This document shows positions 1 to 9,555 of a stretch of 64,000 nt of DNA, in pieces. Numbering within the stretch: position 1 is the first letter of the stretch; each line of letters starts with the position of its first letter. The stretch spans positions 124,001-188,000 of the forward strand of contig JADJOY010000008.1 in NCBI GenBank assembly GCA_016713535.1, given 5' to 3'. The DNA comes from JADJOY01 sp016713535 [NCBI: Deltaproteobacteria bacterium] (GTDB lineage: Bacteria > JADJOY01). A program made the position numbers and the translations under genes. Below the pieces are notes generated by a model. That model saw only the letters and a program-made list of their open reading frames with translations, did not search any database and was not told where the DNA came from.

Positions 1-2518
1 GGTGGGTCCACGAGGCAACCTGACGAACTTCGTCGCCGACATCCTCGGGACACGCCCCCACGCCGCGGTCGCCCTCGACGCGCGCCGCAAGAACGGCATC
101 GAGCAGCTCTGTCGCGCGGTGGGGATGCTGGTTGCCCACGGCGTCGACGTTCGCCTCGACGCCCTCATCGAGAGTCGTGGGCCCGTGGAGCTCGAGCTGC
201 TCGGCACGGTGCACCGCCTTCCAGACGACCCACCGCTCAAGTTCGCGCTCCCCGAGCTCAAGCTCAGCGACGAGGTCGTGGCGCGCGCCCAGGAACGGAT
301 GAATCGCGTCGCGGCGAGCGCGGAGGCCGACGGGCGCCGGCCGGTCACGGCCGCTCCGCCGCGCGCCTCGACGCCCGCATCGGCGAGCGGCGACGGTCAC
401 TCGAACGGTGACGGACACGCAGCCGTCACGCCCAGGCCGCTGGTGCGCGGACTGATGCGGCCGGGTGCGTCGGCGCCGCAGGTGAGCGCTGCGCCTCCGT
501 CACCGCCGTCGTCGACGTCGCACCCGTCCAGCTCGTTCGTCCCCGGTCCAGTGGAGGTGTCGACGCTGGTCGCGCCCGTGGCGAGCACCGCACCGGTGAG
601 CGCACGTCGCCGCGCGCTCGCCGATTACCAGTCGACGATGCGGCTCTTCCTTGATACGCAGGAGCTGGTGATGCGCGCCGCGATCGACCGGAGCCCCGGG
701 GCGATCGCGGCTCGGCCAGGACCGCCCGCGCCTCGTCAGGCACCGGTCGTACCCGCGGCCCTACCCGTGAGCACGCCCGCGACGGCGGAGCGACGGCCCG
801 GACCGGCGCCACTCGTGACGCGCGTGCTCGAGCACGAGCCCGGAAAGCGGATCCTGGTCGAGTGCGAGCTCGACTCCGATCGCCTCGGTTTCCTCATCGA
901 CCACACCTTCTTCGGCCGCGAGCTCTCGGTTCGCGACCCCTCGCTCCGCGGGCTGCCGATCATGGCTCTCGCGATGTCCGAGGAGGTCATCGCGGAGGCG
1001 GCGCTGCTGCTTCACCCGGGGCTCAGGACCTTCGCGCTCTCGGACGTGAAGACCTCGGGGTGGCTGGTGTTCGATCCGCCCGAGCGCACCATCCGGGTCG
1101 AGGTGGTGACCGAAGGCGAGCGTGCCGCGCGCGGCCGCGTGTACGAGGCGGACGGCATCGGCTCGGGTGGCACGATCGTCGAGGCGGTGGTCGAACTCTC
1201 GGACGGTCCGCGCGACCTCGGTGCACCGATGGTGCCGGATCAGGGGCGGGCGCCTGCGCGGATCCCGCCCGAGCACATGTACGGCCGGATGCTGTTCCAC
1301 GGTCCGTCGTTCGCCGGGATCGTCAGTGCCGAGCGCTCCGACGCCAACGGGGTCGCGGCGACGCTCGTGCAGCCCGACCCCGACCTGCTCTTCATGCCGG
1401 ACGCACCTGGCACCCCGGCGATTCCCGCTGCGCTCATCGACACCGCGGGTCACGTGCCGGGTCTCGAGATCCTCGGGCCGTGGCGCGACGACGATCCCAC
1501 CATCACGCTGATCTTTCCGAACGGCTACCGGCGTGTGGAGTGGGTCGACCTCGCCGGCTCGCGCGAGTCCCTGCCGACGGTGTCGACGGTGGTCCGCGAG
1601 GGTAGCAAGGTGCTCTCCGACGTCGAGCTGCGCGACCCGAGCGGGCGAGTGGTGCTCCGGGTCCTCGGCCGCTCGGACGAGACCGTGCAGCTCCCGACCG
1701 GGCTCTATCACTACGGCTCGGCGCCGCGGCAGCCGGTGATGACCCGCGACATCAGTCCGCTCTTCGCCGGCGTTCCGGGGCTCGACGGCGGGCTGGTGTG
1801 CGAGATCGGCTCGGTCGGCAGCCCGATCGTGGTCAAGCACCTCTGGCAGCGTGCGCTCGCGCACATGATCCTGAGCCGGGCCGAGCGCAAGACGTTCGAG
1901 TCGCTCAAGCGTCCGCCGGTGCTCACGGCGGGGTGGCTGTTCGGGCGTGTCGTTGCGAAGGACGTGGCGCGACGTTTCGCACGGCTCGACGTGTGCATGG
2001 CCGACGTCGAGATCGTGAACGACGCCCACGGGGCGCCGCGCCCGGTGCTGCCGGGCGCGAGGCTTCCCCTCGTGAGCCTCGCCCACACCGGCTTCGCCGC
2101 GGTCGCGGTGGCGGGTGATCCCACACGCTTCGCGGGCATCGGCATCGATGTGGAGCCGATCGGCACCATGGACGTCGGGCTGGTGAACGACGCCTTCAAC
2201 CCGTCGGAGCGCGTGCTGCTGCTCAATGCGGCGCGGGCGTCGGGCGAGCCGCAGGACGCGTGGCTGCTCGCGGCGTGGTGCGCCAAGGAAGCCGCCGGCA
2301 AGGCGCTCGGGCGCGGCGTGCTGGGCGGCCCGCGTGCGATCGAGGTCGTGGCCGCCGACGGCGCGCAGGGCCGCATTTCGGTGGAGCTCCGCGGCGCGAT
2401 GGCCGAGGCGTTCCCCGGCTGGGCGCGGCGCCGCATCCACACCTATCGACGCATCACTTCTTCCAGAAACCATTCGATCACGTTGTGCCTACTCAACAGC
2501 GAGGCGTCGTCGGCGTGA
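1..2518 (+). CDS. Polyketide synthase C-terminal part: post-AT region, dehydratase, phosphopantetheinyl transferase (5' partial)
   Basis: The reading frame is already open at base 2, so the N-terminus (expected KS-AT) lies outside the window; 838 residues are visible. Residues 1-75 look like the end of an acyltransferase region. Residues 80-200 are a Pro/Ala/Ser linker, and 205-230 hold a helical LADYQSTMRLFLDTQ segment as seen after AT in PUFA-type synthases. Residues 270-590 form a double-hotdog dehydratase with catalytic His301 (LIDHTFFG) and Asp480 (IDTAGH). Residues 640-830 are a Sfp-type phosphopantetheinyl transferase with GIDVE (Asp716, Glu718) and WCAKEAAGK (759-767). DH followed by PPTase at the C-terminus is the order known from enediyne PKSs, but no ACP or ketoreductase lies between the AT end and DH. 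A free ACP and SDRs follow downstream. The product is unknown. Confidence 0.85.
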   Translation, partial: VGPRGNLTNFVADILGTRPHAAVALDARRKNGIEQLCRAVGMLVAHGVDVRLDALIESRGPVELELLGTVHRLPDDPPLKFALPELKLSDEVVARAQERMNRVAASAEADGRRPVTAAPPRASTPASASGDGHSNGDGHAAVTPRPLVRGLMRPGASAPQVSAAPPSPPSSTSHPSSSFVPGPVEVSTLVAPVASTAPVSARRRALADYQSTMRLFLDTQELVMRAAIDRSPGAIAARPGPPAPRQAPVVPAALPVSTPATAERRPGPAPLVTRVLEHEPGKRILVECELDSDRLGFLIDHTFFGRELSVRDPSLRGLPIMALAMSEEVIAEAALLLHPGLRTFALSDVKTSGWLVFDPPERTIRVEVVTEGERAARGRVYEADGIGSGGTIVEAVVELSDGPRDLGAPMVPDQGRAPARIPPEHMYGRMLFHGPSFAGIVSAERSDANGVAATLVQPDPDLLFMPDAPGTPAIPAALIDTAGHVPGLEILGPWRDDDPTITLIFPNGYRRVEWVDLAGSRESLPTVSTVVREGSKVLSDVELRDPSGRVVLRVLGRSDETVQLPTGLYHYGSAPRQPVMTRDISPLFAGVPGLDGGLVCEIGSVGSPIVVKHLWQRALAHMILSRAERKTFESLKRPPVLTAGWLFGRVVAKDVARRFARLDVCMADVEIVNDAHGAPRPVLPGARLPLVSLAHTGFAAVAVAGDPTRFAGIGIDVEPIGTMDVGLVNDAFNPSERVLLLNAARASGEPQDAWLLAAWCAKEAAGKALGRGVLGGPRAIEVVAADGAQGRISVELRGAMAEAFPGWARRRIHTYRRITSSRNHSITLCLLNSEASSA

Positions 2519-2575
2519 GCCGCTGACGGCGACCCGGAGCCCGGTGTGGCTACGGGAAGGGCCGAGGAAAGGACC

Positions 2576-4159
2576 ATGAAAACCATCCTGTTCGGACTCG
2601 ACGGAGCGACCTACACGGTGCTCGACCACATGGTCGCCCATGGCGTGATGCCCAACTTCAAGAAGTTCCGCGACGAATCCACGTCGTGTCGGCTGCGCTC
2701 GACGCCGTTGCCGATCACGCCGCAGGCGTGGACCACCCTCGCCACCGGCCGCAGCGCCGGGAACCACGGCATGCACGACTTCCTGCGCTACGAGCCGACC
2801 CAGGACGGCGTCTACTTCCGCGTCAACGACTACCGGACGATCGCGGTCGAGACCATCTGGCAATACGTCTCGGATCGGGGCAAGCGCGTCACGGTCCTCA
2901 ACTTCTTCGGCACCGCTCCGCCGCCCAAGATCAGTGGACACGTGATGCCGGGATTCGTGCCGCCCAAGCACCTCCGGCGCTCGAGCCATCCGTCGGACCT
3001 GTTCGCGAAGCTCCAGCACGTCGACGGCTTCGACGTGAACGTCCTCGGTCTGGACACCAACATCGAGAAGATGGGGTTGCAGAAGCTCGACCCGGACCAG
3101 TGGGTGGAGTGGATCGACCTCCACATCCGCCGCGAGAAGGCGTGGTACGGGATCCTCGACCACCTCATGCGGACCGAGCCGAGCGATCTCACTGCGATCG
3201 TGTTCGACGGCGTGGACAAGATCCAGCACCTTGCCTACCGCTACATGGATCCCTCGACCATCCCGGAAAAGCCCCTCGACTGGGAGAAACGGGTCATCGA
3301 GCGCTGCAAGACCTACTTCAAGCAGGTCGACGACTTTCTCGGCGCGGTCGTGAAGAGCGCCGGTAAGTGGGCGCGCATCTTCATCGCCTCCGACCACGGA
3401 TTCACGGTGACGACCGAGATCGTCTACGTGAACAAGTTCCTCGCCGACAACGGCTACCTGACGTGGCGTGGCGAGGTCGCCGAGGACGCCAAGGAGGCAG
3501 TCTTCGTCGACAAGCTCCCCAACCTGGTGAGCGCGATTGACCTCAAGAAGACCAAGGCGTTCGCGATGACGCCGAGCTGCAACGGCATCTACATCAATCG
3601 CCAGCACCTGACCCCGGAAGAGGCGGACAAGGTCCGCGACGAGCTCATCGAGAAGCTCTACAAGCTCAAGGGCCCGGACGGCGGGCTGGTGGTCGCCGAG
3701 ATCAAGAAGCGGGAGGACTGGTGGCCCGGCCCCTTCACCGAGCGCGCTCCCGACCTCACCCTGACGCTGCGCGACCACGGCCTGATCTCGATCCTGAACG
3801 GTAAGTCGGTGGTGGTTCCGCGCGAGGAGCCGGCCGGTACGCATCATCCCCACGGCGTGCTGCTCGGGCGCGGCCCCGGCATCGTCGAGGGTCAAGAGCT
3901 CGAAGCGCGCGACATCATCGAGGTCCCGCAGCTTCTGCTGCACAGCCTCGGTCTCGAGATCCCCGGCGACTACGAAGGCACGTTCCCCACGGCTTTCTAC
4001 GAGGCCGAGTACCTCGCGAGCGATCCGCCGCGCAAGGCGGAGGCTCCGGTCGCGGCAGCCGCCGCCAGCGCCGCGGGCGCCACGGACGAGGCCAACCTCG
4101 ACGAGGACGAGGAGGCCGCGATCATGGAGCGCCTGCGCGGCCTCGGCTACGTCGAGTGA
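2576..4159 (+). CDS. Alkaline phosphatase superfamily phosphodiesterase / nucleotide pyrophosphatase-like protein
   Basis: This 527-residue protein belongs to the type I phosphodiesterase/nucleotide pyrophosphatase branch of the alkaline phosphatase superfamily, which hydrolyses phosphate esters using two metal ions. Visible motifs: FGLDGA with metal ligand Asp9; TPQAWTTLATG with the nucleophile threonine near residue 53; DGVDKIQHLAY; IASDHGF; and THHPHGVLLG near the end, which supply further Asp/His ligands. No signal peptide is seen, so a cytoplasmic location is likely. The ATG at 2576 follows an AGGAAAGGA ribosome site; an upstream start at 2546 is in frame but lacks one. It sits 57 bases after the PKS gene and is probably co-transcribed. 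It could remove or transfer a phosphate-containing group on the polyketide; the substrate cannot be read from sequence. Confidence 0.85.
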   Translation: MKTILFGLDGATYTVLDHMVAHGVMPNFKKFRDESTSCRLRSTPLPITPQAWTTLATGRSAGNHGMHDFLRYEPTQDGVYFRVNDYRTIAVETIWQYVSDRGKRVTVLNFFGTAPPPKISGHVMPGFVPPKHLRRSSHPSDLFAKLQHVDGFDVNVLGLDTNIEKMGLQKLDPDQWVEWIDLHIRREKAWYGILDHLMRTEPSDLTAIVFDGVDKIQHLAYRYMDPSTIPEKPLDWEKRVIERCKTYFKQVDDFLGAVVKSAGKWARIFIASDHGFTVTTEIVYVNKFLADNGYLTWRGEVAEDAKEAVFVDKLPNLVSAIDLKKTKAFAMTPSCNGIYINRQHLTPEEADKVRDELIEKLYKLKGPDGGLVVAEIKKREDWWPGPFTERAPDLTLTLRDHGLISILNGKSVVVPREEPAGTHHPHGVLLGRGPGIVEGQELEARDIIEVPQLLLHSLGLEIPGDYEGTFPTAFYEAEYLASDPPRKAEAPVAAAAASAAGATDEANLDEDEEAAIMERLRGLGYVE

Positions 4160-4217
4160 CGGTTCACGTGGCTGCCGCGGCCCCGCTGCGGCGGCCCTCC
4201 CCTTCCACGAGCCCCCG

Positions 4218-6794
4218 GTGAGCCCGGTTCACACCTCCGCGGCGCGCGACGGCGCGTTCGCGCGCGCTCGGGGCCCGGCCGAGCCGCGACCGCTCGGGCT
4301 GAGCGCGGGTCACTTCCGGTGCGTCGCCAAGCGCGGCTTCGGCGACGGCCGGAACTCCTATGCGTGGGGCTGCACGTGGTTCCAGAACCACGTCTACGTG
4401 GGCACCAATCGCCACATGCTGGTGCTCATGAAGGCGCGTTTCCCGTATTCGGTGCCGACCGAGATCTGGCCGGTGCCGATGCCCGAGTCGGTGTTCGACC
4501 TCGACCTCGCCGGTGAGGTCTGGCGCTACGACCTCGACGCCGACACCTGGAAGCGCGTCTACAAGAGCCCGATGACGATCGGCACCAACGGCAAACCGGT
4601 ACCGGTGGCGTACGGTTTCCGAAACATGGGCGTGTTCCAGGGGAAGAGCGACACGCGTCCGGTCATCTACACCATCCCGTCGTGCGGCTCGTACGGTCAG
4701 GGACCGGTGCTGCTGCGCTGCGAGGACGGCGAGACCTTCGAGCAGGTGAGCCAGCCCGGGCTCGGGCTCGAAGATCCGAACGTGGTCTCGTACCGCGGCG
4801 TGGTGCCGTTCAAGGGCCAGCTCTACATCACGCCCTCGGGCTCCCGGGGAGGACTCTGCAACGAGGCCTTCAACACCTCCGTGCTGTGCACCGACGACCC
4901 ACTGCGCGGGAAGTGGGAGATCTCGAACCCGCCGTTCTTCGGCGATCCGACGAACCGCGGCATCTTCGACCTCGGCGTCGCCAACGGCTTCCTCTATGCG
5001 GGCACCATCAACGTCCGCCACGGGGCACAGCTCTGGAAGACCGACGGCGAGGGCCGCCCGCCGCACCGCTGGACCAAGGTCGCAGACCTCGGCTTCGACC
5101 GCGGTCCGCACAACGAGATGGTGCTGTGCTTCGCCGAGTTCAACGGCGCGCTCTACGTCGGCACCGGGATCCAGAACGGTGGCCACGACCGGATCAACAA
5201 CGTCGGCCGCGCCGCGTGCGAGATCGTGCGGGTATGGCCGGACGACCGCTTCGAGGTGGTGGTGGGTGAGCCGCGCATGACCCGCTACGGGTTCCAGTCG
5301 CCGGCCAGCGGGCTCGGTCCCGGCTTCGACAATTTCTTCGCCGGCTATCTGTGGCGGATGCGCGCCCACGATGGTGCCCTCTATGCGGGAACTTTCGACG
5401 TGTCGTCCTTCCTGCCGTACGCGGACCGCAACGCCTGGGACGATCGGGTACGGCGCCTCATCGATCCGGTGACCCTCGAGCGCTTCCTCGAATTCAAGGG
5501 CGGCACCGAGCTGTGGCGGACGACCGACGGCGACCACTGGACGCCTGTGACCAAGAACGGCTTCGGCAACCCTTACAACTACGGTATCCGCGCGATCCTC
5601 TCGACACCGCGCGGCCTGTTCGTGGGCACCGCCAACCCGTTCGGTCCCCAGGTCGCGATCAAGGGGCCGAACGGCTGGCGATACGAGGACAACCCGCGCG
5701 GCGGGATCGAGATCTGGCACGGTTCGCTCGACCACCACGGTGAAGGCGATCCGGTCGCAGAGGAGATCGCGCTCGCGGGTGGCCACGAATTCGACGACGT
5801 CGTCGAGATGGGCGTCGTCGAGGCGCGTGTCGCGGCGGCGGTGAGTGGCGTGACCCTGGGAGGCGAGGGCACCGACATCGTGGGCGGCGAGCACCTCCTC
5901 GACGGTCTGCTGGCGCCGGTGGCGCACGCGGCGCGTGACGAGGACGCGTTGCTCGCCGCCGAGCGCGAGCGCGACCCGCACGGCGCCCTCGCGGGCATCG
6001 GCCCCGACGCGGTGGTACCCACCTTCTCGGTGCGCGCGGAGGTCGACGCCTACTTCGCTGGTACCAGCCTGCGTGACGCAGGGCTGTGGAGGCGTGGCGG
6101 CCCGGGCCTACGCAACGTGGGCGCGTGGCGCGAGGACCTCTCCACGCCGGCACAGGCTGCAGAGGCGCTGGTGGTGGAGATGGCGCTGCGCGTCGCGCCG
6201 CCGGATCCGGCGAAGCAGGTGGGTCCCGAGCACATCCTGGTGCTCGGCGCCGGCGCGGAGGACCTCGAGCGCGTGGTGCGCGCCACGCGGCCCGGCGCGC
6301 GCGTCGCGGCACTGCTGCCCCAGCACGATGGCCGCATCGCCGCCGCGGATGGCGCGTTCGACGCCGTCCTGTGGGTCGGCGCGGGCCGTGAGCTCCGGCG
6401 GGTCTCGGGGTGGCGCGAGGTGCTGCGCGTGCTGAGGCCGAACGGCGAGTTGGTCGTGTCCGAGCTGGTCGGCGGGCGCCTCACCGGCGAGCTCGAGGGC
6501 GAGGCGCTGCTGGCCGCGGCCGACCGCGAGGCGGCTCTCGAGGGCTACGCACGCGAGTTGACCGGCGCGGGCTTCACCGGCGTCGCGGTGATCGACGTGA
6601 CCCGCGAAGGCTGGGAGCGCTTCTACCATCACAGCCGCCAGTTCTTCTCCACCAAGGTGCTCTTGCTCCAGCTCGAGGGCCCGCAGTGCGCCGACGTGCT
6701 GGCCGCTCTCCCCGGCGGGGGTGAGGTGATCGCCGCGCACGCCTTCGCTCACGCGCGGAGGCCGGCCGGGTCGCGCGGAGGAGCGCGAGCGTGA
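4218..6794 (+). CDS. Beta-propeller-like protein fused to a class I SAM methyltransferase domain
   Basis: The protein has 858 residues. The first ~500 contain repeated blades of the type LYVGT, LYAGT, FVGT followed by W-rich strands, which suggests a WD/Kelch-like beta-propeller. A linker of about 90 residues follows. From ~590 to 840 there is a Rossmann methyltransferase-like domain: HILVLGAGAEDL resembles SAM motif I, followed by FDAVLWVG and VLRVLRPNGELVVSEL, typical of class I methyltransferases. The start is GTG at 4218, and the stop overlaps the next gene by 4 bases (GTGA), implying translational coupling. I do not recognise this fusion as a named family. In this cluster it may methylate the polyketide or a carrier-bound intermediate, with the propeller as a docking surface; that role is inference. 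Confidence 0.65.
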   Translation: MSPVHTSAARDGAFARARGPAEPRPLGLSAGHFRCVAKRGFGDGRNSYAWGCTWFQNHVYVGTNRHMLVLMKARFPYSVPTEIWPVPMPESVFDLDLAGEVWRYDLDADTWKRVYKSPMTIGTNGKPVPVAYGFRNMGVFQGKSDTRPVIYTIPSCGSYGQGPVLLRCEDGETFEQVSQPGLGLEDPNVVSYRGVVPFKGQLYITPSGSRGGLCNEAFNTSVLCTDDPLRGKWEISNPPFFGDPTNRGIFDLGVANGFLYAGTINVRHGAQLWKTDGEGRPPHRWTKVADLGFDRGPHNEMVLCFAEFNGALYVGTGIQNGGHDRINNVGRAACEIVRVWPDDRFEVVVGEPRMTRYGFQSPASGLGPGFDNFFAGYLWRMRAHDGALYAGTFDVSSFLPYADRNAWDDRVRRLIDPVTLERFLEFKGGTELWRTTDGDHWTPVTKNGFGNPYNYGIRAILSTPRGLFVGTANPFGPQVAIKGPNGWRYEDNPRGGIEIWHGSLDHHGEGDPVAEEIALAGGHEFDDVVEMGVVEARVAAAVSGVTLGGEGTDIVGGEHLLDGLLAPVAHAARDEDALLAAERERDPHGALAGIGPDAVVPTFSVRAEVDAYFAGTSLRDAGLWRRGGPGLRNVGAWREDLSTPAQAAEALVVEMALRVAPPDPAKQVGPEHILVLGAGAEDLERVVRATRPGARVAALLPQHDGRIAAADGAFDAVLWVGAGRELRRVSGWREVLRVLRPNGELVVSELVGGRLTGELEGEALLAAADREAALEGYARELTGAGFTGVAVIDVTREGWERFYHHSRQFFSTKVLLLQLEGPQCADVLAALPGGGEVIAAHAFAHARRPAGSRGGARA

Positions 6795-7559
6795 GCGCCG
6801 CCGACGAGCGCCTCGACCTCGCCGGTCAGGTCGCGGTGGTGACCGGTGGCTCGAGCGGTATCGGGCTCGCCGTGGCGGTGGAGCTCGGCCGCCGAGGGGT
6901 GCGCGTGGTGATCGCGGGTCGCGACGCCGAGCGGGTCGAGAAGGCGGCGGCGAGCGTGCCGGAGGGGCTCGGGGTCGCGGGCTGTGACGTCCGCGACCGC
7001 GCCTCGATGGAGGGCGCTCTTCGAGCGCGCGCTGGCTCGGTTCGGCACGGTCGACCTGCTGATCACCAGCGCAGGGCTGGGCGCGAGCCCGCGCTCCCGC
7101 AAGGGGCTGCCGATCGCGCTCATGCACCTGAGCCCCGAGGAGTGGGACGACGTCGTCGACACCAACGTGCGCGGCCCGTTCCTGGCGTGTCAGCTGGCGG
7201 CCCGCGTGATGGCGGGGCAGGGCGGCGGCCAGATCCTCAACGTGTCGTCGGCGCCGGCGGCCCGCCGCGGCTACGCGTACGCGGCGAGCTACTGCGCCTC
7301 GAAGCACGCGCTGAACGTGTTCTCGCAGTCGCTCGTGGAGGAGCTCGAGCCGCATGGTATCCGCGTGATCACGATGCTTCCCGACATGGTCGACACGCCG
7401 ATGGTGCAGGGGACCCAGCTCACCGCGGGCGGCATGCTGAGGCCGCGCTCGGTCGGCGAGTTCGTCGTGGACTGCTTGGCCCAACCGTGGGACGTGCGAT
7501 TCGACCAGCCGGTGCTCCTGCCGCTCAGCTCCGGCTCCTACCAGCAGAAAGGTCACTGA
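6791..7559 (+). CDS. Short-chain dehydrogenase/reductase (frameshifted near 7014)
   Basis: An NAD(P)-dependent SDR of about 255 residues. The N-terminal half shows the Rossmann motif TGGSSGIG, and the second half shows LLITSAGLG, the Asn/Ser region LNVSSAPA and the active-site YCASK. The halves lie in different frames. Removing one G from the GGG at about 7013-7015 gives a continuous protein reading MEALFERALARFGTVDLL. The start is GTG 6791, overlapping the stop of the propeller/methyltransferase gene. The catalytic residues are present, so it is probably a working ketoreductase or dehydrogenase of the polyketide cluster if the frameshift is a sequencing error. Confidence 0.85.
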
Positions 7560-7560
7560 G

Positions 7561-8313
7561 ATGGAGATCCCGGGCTCGGTCGTCGTCGTCACGGGTGCTG
7601 CCCACGGAGTGGGGCTCGCGGTCACGCGCCTGCTGGCCGAGCGGGGCGCGTCGGTGCTCGCCGCCGACGCGGACGGAGACGCGCTCGCCGCCGCCGCGAG
7701 TGGTCTCGACCCCGAGCGCTTCGCGACCCACGTGTGCGATCTCGCCGGTGCCGAGGCGTGCGCGGCGCTCGTCGCGGCGGCCCCCGCGCGCTTCGGCAAG
7801 CTCGATGCCGTGGTACACGCCGCTGGGGTGCGCGCGGCACGTGGCTCCGCGCTGCTCGACCTCGACGACGCGAGCTACGACGCGAGCGTTGGCGCGGGGT
7901 TGCGCGGCGCCTTCTTCGTGAATCGCGCCGCGCTCAAGGCGCTCACCACCCAGCGCCGCGGCGAGCTGGTGAACGTGGCGGCGGTGAGTGGTCGCAAGGG
8001 GCGCGCGCAGGACTCGCTGGGCAGCGCTGCGCAGGCGGGCGTGATCGGGATGACCGAGGCGCTGGTGGAGGAGGTGCGCGCGTTCGGCGTGCGGGTCCAG
8101 TGCGTGATCGCGCCCGTTGCGCTCGAGCTGGCGGGCGCCGAGCCTGCGGTGGGCCCCCCGGTGCCCGACGAGCGCGTCGCGGAAGCGGTGCTCTTCTGTC
8201 TCGGGCTGCCACCCGACGCGTGCTGCGAGAACCTCGTGGTCCAGCCGTTCAGCGGCGGACGCAGCCGCGCCAGGAAGGCGGCGCCCAAAGCGCCGCCTCA
8301 CGCAGCCGGTTGA
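7561..8313 (+). CDS. SDR-family protein lacking the catalytic Ser-Tyr-Lys residues
   Basis: A 250-residue SDR fold that starts 1 base after the preceding SDR gene. The dinucleotide-binding motif TGAAHGVG and the VVHAAG segment are kept. The active site is not: the usual Ser segment reads LVNVAAVSG, and where YxxxK should precede the conserved VIGMTE helix the sequence is GSAAQ, so Tyr is replaced by Gly and Lys by Gln. By family knowledge such a protein should not reduce ketones through the SDR mechanism. It may be a structural partner of a neighbouring SDR, a cofactor sensor, or a catalyst with different chemistry. The C-terminal tail is basic (RKAAPKAP). The reading frame is intact. Confidence 0.85.
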   Translation: MEIPGSVVVVTGAAHGVGLAVTRLLAERGASVLAADADGDALAAAASGLDPERFATHVCDLAGAEACAALVAAAPARFGKLDAVVHAAGVRAARGSALLDLDDASYDASVGAGLRGAFFVNRAALKALTTQRRGELVNVAAVSGRKGRAQDSLGSAAQAGVIGMTEALVEEVRAFGVRVQCVIAPVALELAGAEPAVGPPVPDERVAEAVLFCLGLPPDACCENLVVQPFSGGRSRARKAAPKAPPHAAG

Positions 8314-8437
8314 AGCGTGTCACGCGCCGGTCAGGGGACGACGCGGAGCGTCGAGCGGAGTTACACCAAACGGATCGAGTCGGACCGAGCAGGCGGTGAG
8401 GGGCCGCCCCCGACGTGTTCGACGAGGAGAAGAAGCG

Positions 8438-8743
8438 ATGAGCGCACAAGGTGGAACGGCCACTCGCGAGGGAATCCTGGCCGAGGTCGTGAAGGTGCTG
8501 ACCGAGCTGACCGAGGACTGGGACGTCGACTTCGGCGCGGGGCTCGGCGCCGACACCCGGCTGGTGAGCGATCTCTCGTTCGAGTCGATCGACGTGGTCC
8601 ACTTCGTCACGGCCCTCGAGGAGCACTACGGGCGGCGGGACCTGCCGTTCCAGGACATCCTCATGGAGGACGGAAAGTACGTGGAGGACATCCGGGTCGG
8701 CGACGTCGTCGACTTCTTGGCGAAGCAATTCGGCGCGGCGTGA
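8438..8743 (+). CDS. Stand-alone acyl carrier protein
   Basis: A 101-residue carrier protein. The phosphopantetheine attachment serine is Ser50 in DLSFESIDVVHF, which replaces the more common DSL. The acidic helix II and the C-terminal VGDVVDFL match the four-helix carrier fold. The start is ATG 8438 with GAGGAGA about 7 bases upstream; a longer upstream open frame is non-coding shadow. It lies between SDR genes in the polyketide cluster. No ACP domain is visible in the part of the PKS inside this window, so this protein may be the carrier that the fused PPTase activates. That link is inference; a carrier domain could exist in the missing N-terminal part. Confidence 0.9.
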   Translation: MSAQGGTATREGILAEVVKVLTELTEDWDVDFGAGLGADTRLVSDLSFESIDVVHFVTALEEHYGRRDLPFQDILMEDGKYVEDIRVGDVVDFLAKQFGAA

Positions 8744-8795
8744 GCGGCGCGGCCGCCGCGCCGGTGAACGGCGCGGGGCCGGGGGAGCGGATCGG

Positions 8796-9551
8796 ATGGG
8801 ACGGCTCGACGGACAGGTGGTGATCGTGACCGGGGGCACCGGCGGTATCGGCCGCGCGGTGTGCCGGGGCGTGGTGGCCGAGGGCGGCCGGGTGACCGTC
8901 GCCGACGTCGGCCGGGAGCGGATCGACGAGGTCGTCGCCGAGCTCGGCTCGGAGCGCGCGCTGGGGTTCCCGTTCGAAGCGCGCGAGGACGAGAACCACG
9001 CGCTCGTCCAGACCACGCTCTCCACGTTCGGCCGCATCGATGGACTGGTCGCCGCGGCGGGCATCCTGCGCAAGCGCGGAACGCCGCCCAAGCCAGTGGT
9101 GCAGATCACCGTCGATGAGTGGGACGACGTGATCGACATCAACCTGAAGGGCACCTTCCTGAGCAACCGCGCGGTGCTGCCGACGCTCATCGCCCAGCAC
9201 TCGGGCACGATCGTGAACGTGTCGTCGGTCTCGGGGCTAGTGGGGCGCGCCCACGACGGCGCCTACTGCGCCTCGAAGTTCGGGGTCGTGGGCCTGAGCC
9301 AAGTGCTCGCGGAGGAGGTGCGCCGCGACGGCGTGCGCGTCCAGGTGGTGTGCCCGCACGCCATCGACACGCCGATGTGGGAGCAGAACCATCCGGTGCC
9401 GAAGCCCGGCGACGCGCTACCGCCAGAGCGGGTCGGCGAGCTGATCGTCACTTTGCTCGCGCTTCCCGCCGACACCACCCTACTCAACGTGCAGATCGCG
9501 CCGCTCGGCGCCCGCAAGCGCAAGCCCAAGCCCGAAACCGCCGCGAGCTGA
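8796..9551 (+). CDS. SDR-family oxidoreductase (FabG-like 3-oxoacyl-ACP reductase candidate)
   Basis: A 251-residue classical SDR with an intact active site: cofactor motif TGGTGGIG, NNAG-equivalent LVAAAGI, Asn in DINLKGTF, Ser in NVSSVSG, and YCASK. It is the third SDR of the cluster and lies 52 bases after the acyl carrier protein, a common arrangement for reductases acting on ACP-bound beta-ketoacyl chains. The C-terminus ends in a basic ARKRKPKPE tail like that of the preceding SDR pair. Substrate and product are not determined by sequence, but trans ketoreduction of a carrier-bound polyketide is the most economical proposal. Confidence 0.9.
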   Translation: MGRLDGQVVIVTGGTGGIGRAVCRGVVAEGGRVTVADVGRERIDEVVAELGSERALGFPFEAREDENHALVQTTLSTFGRIDGLVAAAGILRKRGTPPKPVVQITVDEWDDVIDINLKGTFLSNRAVLPTLIAQHSGTIVNVSSVSGLVGRAHDGAYCASKFGVVGLSQVLAEEVRRDGVRVQVVCPHAIDTPMWEQNHPVPKPGDALPPERVGELIVTLLALPADTTLLNVQIAPLGARKRKPKPETAAS

Positions 9552-9555
9552 GCGG

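Noticed and set aside
761-2473. 570-residue open frame opposite the polyketide synthase
   Set aside because: It is an antisense shadow: composition is Arg/His-rich, no motif is seen, and the sense strand carries clear DH and PPTase motifs.
4164-5981. 605-residue minus-strand open frame across the propeller gene
   Set aside because: Produced by high GC on the reverse strand; the plus-strand frame has repeated propeller blades and normal codon bias.
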